This document shows positions 51,053-60,004 of a stretch of DNA of 64,000 nt, in pieces. A program made the position numbers and the translations under genes. How positions within the stretch are numbered: position 1 is the first letter of the stretch; every line of letters begins with the position of its first letter. Origin of the DNA: Nocardioides sp. cx-173 (GTDB taxonomy: Bacteria; Actinomycetota; Actinomycetes; Propionibacteriales; Nocardioidaceae); NCBI RefSeq assembly GCF_021117365.1, contig NZ_CP088262.1:3350501-3414500 (forward strand). Reading direction: 5' to 3'. The notes under the pieces are model-generated. The model was not told where the DNA came from, ran no database searches, and saw only the letters and a list, made by a program, of their open reading frames with translations.

Positions 51053-51318
51053 TCAGGCGGCGGCGCCCTCCCCCGCGTCCGGCCTGGCCGCCCGTGAGAA
51101 CTGGCTCACCCCCTTGCCGAGGTCGTGGCCGCACGACGTCGGCCTCGACCTCGAACGAGGTGACCTCGTGGCCGTACCACTGGGTGCTGCCGTCCACCCA
51201 CTCCTGCGTGCTGCGCCGGAAGCGGCACGGAGTGCACGCCACCCGGAAGCTGGCGACCGCGGAGTCGCCCGCCTGTCGCAGCTGGGGGTCGGAGCCCCCG
51301 CCCGTGGAGACCAGGCGG
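51053..51318 (-). pseudogene. ssb: decayed ssb (single-strand DNA-binding protein) remnant
   Basis: Right after the YfjP-type GTPase gene, one frame reads GSDPQLRQAGDSAVASFRVA then CTPCRFRRSTQEWVDGSTQW, unmistakably the N-terminal OB-fold of an actinobacterial SSB. It lacks a start codon, jumps from TQWY straight to TSFEVEADVV (about 40 residues of the fold missing), and then shifts frame near 51130, where another frame reads CGHDLGKGVSQFSRAARPDA and stops at 51053. So: missing 5' end, internal deletion and frameshift. A working ssb must exist elsewhere. Confidence 0.85.
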
Positions 51319-52974
51319 CTACTTGAGGGCCGTGGCGAGCTGCGTACGCACCTCGGAGTACGCCGCCAGCTCGGCCGCGACCGGCCGGACGACCAGCTCG
51401 TCGGCCACCTCGTGGACGGCCGCCCGCAGCCGGCGGTCGGCCGAGTGGGCCTTGCGCCGGGCGGTGGCGGCGACCAGCCAGCGGCAGACCAGTGCCAGCA
51501 GCAGCCCGAGCGCAACCCCGCCGACCAGCAGCAGGGTCGGCAGCGCCAGCGGGCCGACGTCGGGAGTGGCCGGCTCGGAGAGCTGCAGGTAGCCCATGAC
51601 GGCGAGCGCGGCCAGCCAGATGCCCCCGACCAGCGCGGTGGCGATCAGGGCCCACTGCACGGCACGGACCACGCCGGCCCACCACGGCATGGTCGCGACC
51701 CCCAGGTCGGTGCCGCCCACGGCGCGGTCCAGCCGGTCGTTGAGGTCGGGCAGGCGCGACGTCGAGGCGCGGCGCACGGCCTCCACCCACGGGCGTCCCA
51801 GGCCGGCGGAGGCGTCGTCGGCCAGGGCCCGCACCTCGGTGTCGACGCGCGCCCGCTGCACCGGCGTGGTGGCCGGCAGCGACGTGCGGGAGCGGCCGGT
51901 GAGCTGGGCGGCGGAGTCGCCGAGGTCCAGGTGCAGCCGCTTGAGCGGGTCCGGCTTGAGCCGCGAGAACCACGCGACGACCGGCCAGCCGGTCGCCCGT
52001 CCCGCGCGCAGGCGGGTGGAGCGCTCGACGGCGTCGACCACGGTCGGCACGCCGGCGGCGTCGGCCAGGCTGTCCTCGAGGTCGGCCACGCGCTTGTCGG
52101 AGAGCGAGCGCGGCTTGCCGGAGCCGGAGGCCTCCTGCAGCCGCGCGGCGACGTCGCGCAGGTCGGCCTCGAGCCGCTGGCGGGTGGCCTGCTTGTCGGC
52201 GACGCGACCGGCGATCTCCGCACGCAGCTCGGCCATGCCGATGCCGTGACGGGCGCTGACCGCGATGATCGGGACCTGCTGGAGGCCGTCCTGGTCGAGC
52301 AGCCGTCGCACGTCGGCCACCATCGAGGGGCGCCGGTCCTCGGGGACGGTGTCGATGTGGTTGAGCACGACGACCATCACCGAGGCGTGGCTCTGCAGGG
52401 GCTTGAGGTAGCGGTCGTGGATCGCGGCGTCGGCGTACTTCTGCGGGTCGAGCACCCACACCAGCATGTCGACGAGCTGCACCAGCCGGTCGACCTCGAG
52501 GTGGTGGCTGAGCTCGGTCGAGTCGTGGTCGGGCAGGTCGAGCAGCACGACCCCGTCCAGCTGACTGTCCTCGCGCCGGGTGTCGAGCATCGAGTCGCGG
52601 GTGGTCTGGTGGCGCGGGGGGATGCCGAGCCACTCGAGCAGCTCGTCGGCACCGTCGCTCCCCCACACGCAGGCACTGGCCCACGACGTGGTGGGGCGGC
52701 GTACGCCGACGGCCGAGAGCTCCAGGCCGGTCAGGGCGTTGAAGGTCGAGGACTTGCCCGAGCCCGTGGCGCCGGCGATCCCGACGACGGTGTGCTGGGC
52801 GGACAGCCGCAGCCGGCCGGCGGCACGGCCGGCCGTCGCCTCGGCCTCGTCGACGAGGGCGTCGTCCAGGCGCCCGCGAGCGGTGGTGGCGGCGGCTTCG
52901 AGCGCGGTGATGCGGGCGCCGATGTCGGTGCCCCGCGTGACCAGCTTCTTGGCTCCTTCGAGCAGGGTGGTCAC
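51319..52974 (-). CDS. YfjP/dynamin-like membrane GTPase
   Basis: 551 residues. GTPase domain: P-loop GATGSGKSS (about 67-75), TTS switch (RRPTTSW), DLPDHDST as G3, NHID as G4. A helical stalk region follows, then two C-terminal membrane helices (ALIATALVGGIWLAALAVMG; ALPTLLLVGGVALGLLLALV). Related to the dynamin-like GTPases found in pairs in actinobacteria (compare DynA/DynB of Streptomyces sporulation septation, which these resemble in arrangement). GTG start in GTGA overlap with its neighbour. Confidence 0.8.
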   Translation of the reverse strand: MTTLLEGAKKLVTRGTDIGARITALEAAATTARGRLDDALVDEAEATAGRAAGRLRLSAQHTVVGIAGATGSGKSSTFNALTGLELSAVGVRRPTTSWASACVWGSDGADELLEWLGIPPRHQTTRDSMLDTRREDSQLDGVVLLDLPDHDSTELSHHLEVDRLVQLVDMLVWVLDPQKYADAAIHDRYLKPLQSHASVMVVVLNHIDTVPEDRRPSMVADVRRLLDQDGLQQVPIIAVSARHGIGMAELRAEIAGRVADKQATRQRLEADLRDVAARLQEASGSGKPRSLSDKRVADLEDSLADAAGVPTVVDAVERSTRLRAGRATGWPVVAWFSRLKPDPLKRLHLDLGDSAAQLTGRSRTSLPATTPVQRARVDTEVRALADDASAGLGRPWVEAVRRASTSRLPDLNDRLDRAVGGTDLGVATMPWWAGVVRAVQWALIATALVGGIWLAALAVMGYLQLSEPATPDVGPLALPTLLLVGGVALGLLLALVCRWLVAATARRKAHSADRRLRAAVHEVADELVVRPVAAELAAYSEVRTQLATALK

Positions 52975-54692
52975 TCTGCTCCTCTCTTCGACTCGGCGTA
53001 TCGGACGTCGTCGACACGGCGCGTGGCGTCGCGCAGCCGGTCCGGCGCCCCGGGCTTGAGGTCCAGGGACGCGACGAGCGCAAGGTAGCGCTCGCGCTCG
53101 GCGCGGAACAGCTCGGTGATGCGCTGCTCCAGCGAGCGACGGGCTCGCTCGGCGAGGCTGCGGACCGCCTGGTCGCCGAAGACCGCCTCGAGGAGCTTCT
53201 GTCCGAGCACCGCGGAGCCGCCGGCGATCCCGGCCTCCGCGCCGGTGACCCCGGCGGTGTGGGCGAACACCACGATCATCAGCGCGACCGAGAGCCCGTT
53301 GACCCCGAACGCGAGGAACCGGGCGGTGCTGCGCTTCTCGGCCCCCTCGCTGCGGACCATGTCCAGCACGTCCGACTGCCAGTCACGCACGGCCCGCTCG
53401 GCCTTGCGTCGCAGGTCGCGCGAGGCGCGACCGAGGTCCTGGTCGGCGCGGGCGAGCAGCCCCTGTCCGGCGGCCACCTGCTGCCACGACGCCTCGGCCC
53501 GCTCGGCGGCGGCCTCCGCGTGCTCGAGGATCAGGGTCTCCAGCCCGGACTCGACCGCGACGGTGACCCGCTCTGCCTGCTGGGGCTTGCCCTTGATCGC
53601 GTTGACGACTCGGTCGCGGAACCAGCCGACCTTGTCCTCGAGCGACTTCAGCAGCTCGCCGGTCCCGACGAACTCCTGCCAGCGGGCCAGCACCTCGCCG
53701 CGCAGCAGGGTGCCGTCGGCGGAGGCGACGGAGATGGCGGCGATGGCGTCGTCGTAGGCACGGTCGGCGTCGGCGCGCAGGCGCTCCGCGACGGCCGCCT
53801 GCTCCGCGGCGGCGTCCGCCACCCCGTAGGTACGCCGGGCGATCGTGCGGATGGCCCCGTCCAGGGTCTGCTTGACGACCGCGCCCCGGGCGCCGGTGTC
53901 GGCCGCGAGGGACGCCAGCCAGGCCCGGATCTCGGCCACGTGGTGAGCGGGCAGCAGCCCGTCGTCGTCGACCTTGCCCTCGGTGACCGTGAACAACGGC
54001 GAGTCCTTGAGCCCGCGGCTGGCGAGCATCCGCGCGAGGTGGGTGGACACGGTCTCGATCGCGTCGTCGGGGGTGCGGTCCAGGACGATGGCGACCGCGG
54101 TGGACCGCTCGGCGGCCTGCTTGAGGAAGTCCCACGGCACCTGGTCGGCGTAGCGGGCGGCCGAGGTGACGAACAGCCACAGGTCGGCGGCGGCGAGCAG
54201 CTGGGCGGCGAGCTGGCGGTTGCGCTCCTCGACGGAGTCGACGTCCGGGGCGTCGAGCAGTGCCAGTCCGGCCGGTACGGCGGTCGTCGCCACCAGCTGC
54301 AGGGCCTCGGGGTCGTTGGTGGCGTGCTGCACCCGCACCAGGTCGGGCAGCAGCCGGTCCTGGCCGAACCAGGCGACGTCGTCGGGGTGGTGGACGAGCA
54401 CCGGGGAGCGCGTCGTGGGGCGGAGCACGCCGGGCGTGGTCACCCGGCTGCCGACCAGCGAGTTGACCAGGGTCGACTTGCCGGCACCGGTGGAGCCGCC
54501 GACGACCGCCAGCAGCGGGGCGTCGATGGTCATCAGCCGCGGGATCGCGTAGTCCTCCAGCTGGTCGATCATCTCCCGGCGCGCGGTGCGCTGCTCCTCG
54601 ATGCCGGGCAGGTCCAGCGGGAGATCGGCGTCCTGGAGTGCCCCCCGCAGCCGGACCAGCGCCGTGAGCATCACGCTGTCGGTGTCGCTCAT
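52971..54692 (-). CDS. dynamin-like membrane GTPase, partner of the next gene
   Basis: 573 residues from ATG at 54692. GTPase domain: P-loop GGSTGAGKST (about 64-73), TTRSP switch, LDAPDVDSV as G3, LDRTPDD near G4; long helical region, and a hydrophobic pair (GVNGLSVALMIVVFAHTAGV, then TGAEAGIAGGSAVLGQKLLE). Coupled to both neighbours by 4-bp overlaps (ATGA with PrsW, GTGA with the second GTPase). The two GTPases probably work as a heteromeric membrane-remodelling complex. Confidence 0.8.
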   Translation of the reverse strand: MSDTDSVMLTALVRLRGALQDADLPLDLPGIEEQRTARREMIDQLEDYAIPRLMTIDAPLLAVVGGSTGAGKSTLVNSLVGSRVTTPGVLRPTTRSPVLVHHPDDVAWFGQDRLLPDLVRVQHATNDPEALQLVATTAVPAGLALLDAPDVDSVEERNRQLAAQLLAAADLWLFVTSAARYADQVPWDFLKQAAERSTAVAIVLDRTPDDAIETVSTHLARMLASRGLKDSPLFTVTEGKVDDDGLLPAHHVAEIRAWLASLAADTGARGAVVKQTLDGAIRTIARRTYGVADAAAEQAAVAERLRADADRAYDDAIAAISVASADGTLLRGEVLARWQEFVGTGELLKSLEDKVGWFRDRVVNAIKGKPQQAERVTVAVESGLETLILEHAEAAAERAEASWQQVAAGQGLLARADQDLGRASRDLRRKAERAVRDWQSDVLDMVRSEGAEKRSTARFLAFGVNGLSVALMIVVFAHTAGVTGAEAGIAGGSAVLGQKLLEAVFGDQAVRSLAERARRSLEQRITELFRAERERYLALVASLDLKPGAPDRLRDATRRVDDVRYAESKRGAE

Positions 54693-55810
54693 CGTGTGGG
54701 TACCACCTGTCCGGGGAACGCGATGCGCGGTCGCACGGCGTTGATCCGGGCAAGGTAGTCCTGCCCGCGGAGCCGGTAGTCGGCGGGAGGCGTCCCGCGC
54801 AGCAGCCGGTGATGCAGGAAGCCGAGCTCGATGGCGGCCTGCTGGTAGTCCTTCATCGCCTCGAGCGCTCCGGGGCCGCCGTACTGCCGGGCGAACTGGC
54901 GCGCCGCGCGGCGGGCGCGCAGGTCGACCAGCCAGCCGATGTCGGTGCCGGGGATCAGGCCGCGGCGCGAAGCGTCGTGCAGGGCGGCGGTGAGCATCGT
55001 GCGCTCGGAGCGCCGCATCCAGACGCCGAGCCAGACCAGGCCGATCACGGCCGGGATCATGAGCACGAGGTAGACCCCGGCGAAGCTCGCGAGCCCGAAG
55101 ATCGTGGAGCCGTTCCACAGCCCGTGGGCGAGGACCGCCAGGCAGTAGCCGCCGATGGGCGCGAGCCACCGCACCGCCGGGTTGCGGGTGGTCACCGCAA
55201 GGCCGATGCCGATGCCAATGAACGTCGTGAAGAGCGGATGCGCGAACGGGCTCAGCAGGCACCGCACCACGAAGAGCGCGGTCACGCCGGCGAGACCACC
55301 GGGCGCCTGGCCGTCGGTGCCGTTGTAGGCAGCGGCGAGGTAGAGGATGTTCTCGGTGAACGCGAAGCCGATGCCGACCATGCCGGCGTAGACGATCCCG
55401 TCGAGGATCCCGTCCAGCTCGGCACGGCGCCACCACAGGAGGAGCAGCAGGAAGATCCCCTTGCTGGCCTCCTCTGTCACGGGCGCGACCACGGCGAGGG
55501 ACTGGTTGTCGGTGAAGCCCACCACCATGCCGCCGACGCCGCCGATCAGGATCGCGGCGACGGTGGCGACGAACGCGCCCCACAGCAGGGCGTAGGCCAG
55601 CAGCCGTTTGGGCTCCGGCTCGTAGCGGTCGAGCCAGAGGTACGACGCGACCAGCGGGCCCACCGGCACGGCGGCCAGGAGCGTCGCGAGGAGCATGATC
55701 CCAGGAGCCCCGGACAGGGCCAGAATGACCAGCATCCCCAGCGCCCCGAGCGTCACCAGCACGGTCACCACGACCGTGAAGGCGACGCTGTCGCGACGAG
55801 GTCCGGGCAT
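54689..55810 (-). CDS. PrsW-family membrane protease
   Basis: 373 residues with about nine helices. PrsW glutamic-type intramembrane protease signatures: EEASK at 113-117, FAFTEN ending N154, PFAHPLFTTFIGIGIG, and LAHGLWNGS. Site-1 cleavage of anti-sigma factors is known for PrsW in Bacillus; substrates in actinobacteria are mostly unknown. First gene of the PrsW-GTPase-GTPase operon, 57 bp from the divergent aminopeptidase gene. Confidence 0.85.
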   Translation of the reverse strand: MPGPRRDSVAFTVVVTVLVTLGALGMLVILALSGAPGIMLLATLLAAVPVGPLVASYLWLDRYEPEPKRLLAYALLWGAFVATVAAILIGGVGGMVVGFTDNQSLAVVAPVTEEASKGIFLLLLLWWRRAELDGILDGIVYAGMVGIGFAFTENILYLAAAYNGTDGQAPGGLAGVTALFVVRCLLSPFAHPLFTTFIGIGIGLAVTTRNPAVRWLAPIGGYCLAVLAHGLWNGSTIFGLASFAGVYLVLMIPAVIGLVWLGVWMRRSERTMLTAALHDASRRGLIPGTDIGWLVDLRARRAARQFARQYGGPGALEAMKDYQQAAIELGFLHHRLLRGTPPADYRLRGQDYLARINAVRPRIAFPGQVVPTR

Positions 55811-55867
55811 GGCGAAAGCCTATCGTCAGGGCTCGGGATCCCTGACCTCGCGGCGTACAGTGACCAG

Positions 55868-57289
55868 GTGAGCGAGCTGACCCCTCCCGAGTCCGTTGAC
55901 CCCAAGACCGAGTCGCACGACCCGGCCGTGCCGCCGGCGTACTCCGCCTTCATGCGCCAGGGCTGGGGTGAGCGCGAGCTGGACCTGCCGCGGCATCCGG
56001 TCGCCGACCTCGCGGCGGCGCGACGGGCCCGGCTGGCCGAGGCGTTCCCCGGCGAGCGGCTGGTGCTGCCCGCCGGCACCTTCAAGGTGCGCTCCAACGA
56101 CACCGACTACCGCTTCCGGTCCGACACCGCCCACACCTACTTCTCCGGCAACCAGACCAGCGACGCCGTGCTGGTCGTAGAGGACGGCGACGCAGTCCTC
56201 TACGCGCGTCCGCGCTCCTCGCGCGAGACCGACGAGTTCTTCCGCGACCGGGCCTACGGCGAGCTGTGGGCCGGACGCCGCCCCTCCGCCCACGAGATCT
56301 CCTCCTCGCTCGGCATCGAGGTGCGCCACGTCGACTCGCTCGCCGACACCCTCGCGACCGGCGGCAAGACCCGCGTGCACCGCGGCGTCTCCGCCCTCGT
56401 CGATGCGCTGGTGCCCGGCGACACCGGCCTGGACGCCGACCTGGCTCGGGTGGTGTCCGAGATGCGCCTGATCAAGGACGACTGGGAGATCGGCGAGCTG
56501 CAGGAGGCCTGCGACATCACCGCCCTCGGCTTCGAGGACTCCGTGCGCGAGTGGGACAACGTGCTCAAGTACGGCGAGCGGTGGCTCGAGGGCACGTTCT
56601 TCCGCCGCGCCCGCGCGATGGGCAACGACATCGGCTACGACTCGATCGTCGGGGGCGGCAAGCACGCCACGACGCTGCACTGGATCGACAACTCCGGCCC
56701 CATCACGCCCGGCGAGCTGGTGCTGCTCGACATGGGCGTCGAGGGCCACAACCTCTACACCGCCGACGTGACCCGCACCCTGCCCGTCGACGGCACCTAC
56801 ACCCCGCTGCAGCGTGAGCTCTACGAGCTCGTGCTCGCCGCACAGGACGCCGGCATCGACGCCGTACGGCCCGGGACCGCGTTCGCCGACGTGCATCTCG
56901 CGGCCATGACCGTGCTCGCCCACGGCCTCGAGGGGATGGGGCTGCTGCCGGTCAGCGCCGAGGAGGCCCTCGACCCGGACTCGAAGGTCTACGCACGCTG
57001 GACGCTGCACGGCACCAGCCACATGCTCGGCATGGACGTCCACGACTGCGGACAGGCCGCCCCCGAGGCCTACGCCAAGGGCACGCTGGCCTCCGGGATG
57101 GTGCTGACGGTCGAGCCGGGGCTGTACTTCCAGGAGGACGACCTGCTCGTCCCCGAGGAGCTGCGCGGCATCGGCATCCGCATCGAGGACGACGTCCTGG
57201 TCACCGACGACGGCGCACAGAACCTCTCCGAGTCGCTGCCGCGCACCGCCGCGGACGTCGAGGAGTGGATGGGCTCCCTGCGCGGCTGA
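55868..57289 (+). CDS. pepP: aminopeptidase P family Xaa-Pro metallopeptidase
   Basis: 473 residues from GTG at 55868. N-terminal AMP_N domain (ARRARLAEAFPGERLVLPAG ... YRFRSDTAHTYFSGNQTSDA) and pita-bread M24 domain with di-metal ligands: D in LLDMGVEGHNLYTADVTRT, H in HGTSHMLGMDVHDCG, E in LTVEPGLYF and E in GIGIRIEDDVLV. Releases N-terminal residues preceding proline from peptides. Length matches bacterial PepP-like proteins. Confidence 0.92.
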   Translation: MSELTPPESVDPKTESHDPAVPPAYSAFMRQGWGERELDLPRHPVADLAAARRARLAEAFPGERLVLPAGTFKVRSNDTDYRFRSDTAHTYFSGNQTSDAVLVVEDGDAVLYARPRSSRETDEFFRDRAYGELWAGRRPSAHEISSSLGIEVRHVDSLADTLATGGKTRVHRGVSALVDALVPGDTGLDADLARVVSEMRLIKDDWEIGELQEACDITALGFEDSVREWDNVLKYGERWLEGTFFRRARAMGNDIGYDSIVGGGKHATTLHWIDNSGPITPGELVLLDMGVEGHNLYTADVTRTLPVDGTYTPLQRELYELVLAAQDAGIDAVRPGTAFADVHLAAMTVLAHGLEGMGLLPVSAEEALDPDSKVYARWTLHGTSHMLGMDVHDCGQAAPEAYAKGTLASGMVLTVEPGLYFQEDDLLVPEELRGIGIRIEDDVLVTDDGAQNLSESLPRTAADVEEWMGSLRG

Positions 57290-57319
57290 GGTGAGCGGCA
57301 TCACCACCGCGGTGGGACC

Positions 57320-58096
57320 ATGGGCACCATGTCGACAGCTTCCCGCCACACCGGTCTCGGCGCCGCGGCGCTGACGCTCGCTCTCTGCCTGACCGGTTGC
57401 GGTGGGGACGACGGCGGCGACTCCGACGGCTCCGACGGCGGCCGGTCGGCCAGTGAGTCGGCCAGTGAGTCCGCCAGCGAGTCGGCCAGCGGCACCTCCA
57501 CACCGGGCGGCCCGGCCGTCCTCACCCAGGCGGAGGCGGACCAAGCGGCGCTGACCGCCGCAGACGTGGGCGAGGGCTTCGTCGCAGAGAAGGACGACGA
57601 CACCGACGACGTGGACGACGACCTGGGGTGCCTGAACGCCGTTCAGGTCCTCTCCGACTTCGATGCCGAGACCGAGGCCGAGATCACCATCGAGCCCGAG
57701 AACGACGCCGAGGGCAACTACCGCAGCGTCCTCAGCGTGGTCAGCTCCTACGCCGACACGGCCACCTTCAGGGACGCGTTCGCGACCTTCCGTCGCGACA
57801 TCGACGCCTGCGACGCCGTCGACGTCACCGACGACGACGGCGTCACGATCGCCCTCGAGGTGAGTCACCCCGACACAGCGCCGATCGGCGAGGTCGACGA
57901 GCAGGTCTCCTTCGTCGCCAACGGGGCGGTCTCGAGCGCCGGGGAGTCCTTGCCCTACCGCCTCGCCTTCACCGCCTCGCGCGTCGAGAACAACCTCTCG
58001 GTCGTCGGTCTGATCGACGTCGGCCAGGCGGGCGCGGACATCCTTGCCCGCCTGACCGAGACGGCGGTCGAGCGGCTCAACGCCGTCGTCGGCTGA
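57320..58096 (+). CDS. secreted lipoprotein with Ser/Glu repeat linker
   Basis: 258 residues. Lipoprotein signal (GLGAAALTLALCLTG, then Cys). The mature N terminus is a disordered Asp/Gly/Ser stretch holding four near-perfect 12-bp repeats (Ser-Ala-Ser-Glu, 57455-57491). The following domain (QAALTAADVGEGFVAEKDDD ... DVDDDLGCLNAVQVLSDFDA ... NYRSVLSVVSSYADTATFRD) looks like the sensor-type lipoproteins common in actinobacteria. Exposed at the cell surface; function unknown. Confidence 0.7.
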   Translation: MGTMSTASRHTGLGAAALTLALCLTGCGGDDGGDSDGSDGGRSASESASESASESASGTSTPGGPAVLTQAEADQAALTAADVGEGFVAEKDDDTDDVDDDLGCLNAVQVLSDFDAETEAEITIEPENDAEGNYRSVLSVVSSYADTATFRDAFATFRRDIDACDAVDVTDDDGVTIALEVSHPDTAPIGEVDEQVSFVANGAVSSAGESLPYRLAFTASRVENNLSVVGLIDVGQAGADILARLTETAVERLNAVVG

Positions 58097-58200
58097 CCTG
58101 CCTGCGTCGCGGTCAGCGGCGCTGACGTGGCGCAGCCCACGGAACAGATCCCTGTCACCGCGCGTTTGCTCCCCCGGGTCAGGTCCCTGACTCACCGACC

Positions 58201-59685
58201 ATGCATGGAGCCGCTTTCGTGACCAGCACCGCCGACCTGCCCGCCTCGACGGACGCTCTGCCCCCTACCGGGGACCGGCTGAGCGGCTCAGACCTGCTGG
58301 TCATCGGCCTGCTGCTCGCGTCCACGTTCGTGGTGATCCTCAACGAGACGATCATGAGCGTGGCGCTGCCGGAGCTGACCTCGGACCTCCAGGTCACCAC
58401 GGCGGCTGCGCAGTGGCTGACGACCGGGTTCCTGCTTACGATGGCCGTGCTCATCCCGGTGACCGGGTTCCTGCTGCAGCGCTTCCACCTGCGCCCGCTG
58501 TTCCTGACGGCGATGACGCTGTTCAGTGCGGGCACTCTGGTCGCCGCCACGGCACCCGGCTTCGAGGTCCTGCTCGCCGGGCGCGTGGTGCAGGCCTCGG
58601 GGACCGCCATCATGATCCCGCTGCTCTTCACGACCGTGCTCAACCTGGTCCCGGCGGCCAGGCGGGGTCGGATGATGGGCAACATCTCGATCGTGATCGC
58701 GGTGGCACCGGCCATCGGGCCGACCCTGTCCGGCCTGATCCTGGACGTGCTCGACTGGCGGTGGATGTTCTGGCTGGTGCTGCCCATCTCGCTGCTGTCC
58801 CTCTCCGTCGGGGCGGTCAAGCTGCGCAACGTCACCGAGCCGCGCTCCGTCCCGATCGACCTGGTCTCGGTCGCGCTGTCGGCCCTCGCCTTCGGCGGCC
58901 TGATCTACGGCCTCAGCAGCATCGGCGAGGCGGCGTCCGGAGAGGTGCCCGTCGACCCGTGGATCACCATCACCGTCGGCGCGCTCGCGCTGGCGGCGTT
59001 CGTATCGCGCCAGCTCGTGCTCCAGCGCTCGGACCGCGCCCTGCTGGACCTCCGCACCTTCCGCAGCAGCCACTTCTCCATCGCCGTGCTGCTGGTGGCC
59101 GCGAGCATGATGAGCCTCTTCGGCACCCTGATCCTGATCCCCATCTACCTGCAGGGCGTGCTCGGCCTGGACACCCTTGACACGGGTCTGCTGCTGCTCC
59201 CCGGCGGCCTCCTGATGGGCCTGATGGGACCGATCGTCGGACGCATCTACGACGGCATCGGCCCGCGGGCGCTGGTCATCACCGGCTCCGTCATCGTCAG
59301 CGCCGCCCTCTGGATGCTGGCCCAGGTGGACACGGCCACGCCCTCGTCGTACGTCCTGACGTCCCACGTGATCCTGAGTCTCGGCCTCGCCCTGCTCTTC
59401 ACGCCGCTGTTCAGCTCCGGGCTCGGCGCCCTGGCCCCCGCCCTGTACTCCCACGGCAGCGCCATCGTCAGCACCGTGCAGCAGCTCGCGGGCGCCGCGG
59501 GCACCGCCCTGTTCATCACGATCCTCGCGCGCGCAGCGGCCGACACCGACTCCGTGGCCGCCACGTCGGACGGCGTCCGCGCCGCCTTCGTCGTCGGCGC
59601 GGTCATCTCGACGGTGGCCGTCGCCATCGCCCTCTTCGTACGCCGACCGGCCGAGCAGGCCTCCGCCGGCCCCGTCGAGGGCTGA
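58201..59685 (+). CDS. MFS transporter, DHA2 family drug exporter
   Basis: 494 residues, about 14 helices. LLLASTFVVILNETIMSVAL at TM1, AAQWLTTGFLLTMAVLIPVT, motif C-like GRMMGNISIVIAVAPAIGPTLSG in TM5, LDWRWMFWLVLP; second half has LGLDTLDTGLLLLPGGLLMG. Same class as the exporter at 15385 but not a close copy. Start ATG at 58201 (GTG at 58219 possible). Confidence 0.9.
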   Translation: MHGAAFVTSTADLPASTDALPPTGDRLSGSDLLVIGLLLASTFVVILNETIMSVALPELTSDLQVTTAAAQWLTTGFLLTMAVLIPVTGFLLQRFHLRPLFLTAMTLFSAGTLVAATAPGFEVLLAGRVVQASGTAIMIPLLFTTVLNLVPAARRGRMMGNISIVIAVAPAIGPTLSGLILDVLDWRWMFWLVLPISLLSLSVGAVKLRNVTEPRSVPIDLVSVALSALAFGGLIYGLSSIGEAASGEVPVDPWITITVGALALAAFVSRQLVLQRSDRALLDLRTFRSSHFSIAVLLVAASMMSLFGTLILIPIYLQGVLGLDTLDTGLLLLPGGLLMGLMGPIVGRIYDGIGPRALVITGSVIVSAALWMLAQVDTATPSSYVLTSHVILSLGLALLFTPLFSSGLGALAPALYSHGSAIVSTVQQLAGAAGTALFITILARAAADTDSVAATSDGVRAAFVVGAVISTVAVAIALFVRRPAEQASAGPVEG

Positions 59686-59695
59686 CGGCGGCCGC

Positions 59696-59830
59696 TCAGG
59701 CGGCGTCGGGCATCGTCACCCGATAGCCGTCCGGGTCGGCGAAGGTGAAGCTCCGACCGAACGGACTGTCGTACGGCTCGGTCACGATGGGAACGCCGGC
59801 CGCCGCCGGCTCCGCTGGGACACCACCCAG
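59696..59830 (-). pseudogene. C-terminal fragment of a VOC (glyoxalase-like) protein
   Basis: The minus strand reads VPIVTEPYDSPFGRSFTFAD then PDGYRVTMPDAA and stop. This is the end of a VOC/glyoxalase-bleomycin-resistance protein (FGRSFTFADPDGYRVT). Upstream there is only Ala/Gly-rich sequence with no start codon and no N-terminal VOC half before the tRNA. So it is a truncated relic about 40 codons long. Confidence 0.7.
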
Positions 59831-59921
59831 CCCGCTGGGGCATACTGGCGCCGGGTCGATAGGTGCCGTCGAACTACACCGGGTTTACCCATGTCTTTCC
59901 CGACCGCACTTCCGATCCCCC

Positions 59922-59995
59922 GCCCCCGTAGCTCAGCTGGATAGAGCAGCGGCCTTCTAATCCGCCGGTCGCAGGTTCGAGTCCTGCCGGGGGCG
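59922..59995 (+). tRNA. tRNA-Arg (anticodon TCT)
   Basis: 74 nt. Acceptor GCCCCCG pairs with CGGGGGC, discriminator G; D arm GCTC-AGCTGGATA-GAGC; anticodon arm GCGGC-CTTCTAA-TCCGC with anticodon TCT (one C-T mismatch at the base of the loop); T arm GCAGG-TTCGAGT-CCTGC. CCA is not encoded. TCT reads AGA/AGG arginine codons. tRNA-Arg genes are common integration sites, but no attachment duplicate is visible here. Confidence 0.95.
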
Positions 59996-60004
59996 CCCGT
60001 TCGT

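Noticed and set aside
57455..57491. 12-bp tandem repeats as a minisatellite of interest
   Set aside because: They encode a Ser-Ala-Ser-Glu linker in a lipoprotein, a common disordered spacer; noted in that entry only.
59922..59995. tRNA-Arg as attachment site of the 18-kb element
   Set aside because: The element's borders are in cpaF, 20 kb away, with a matching core there; nothing of the tRNA is repeated at either border.
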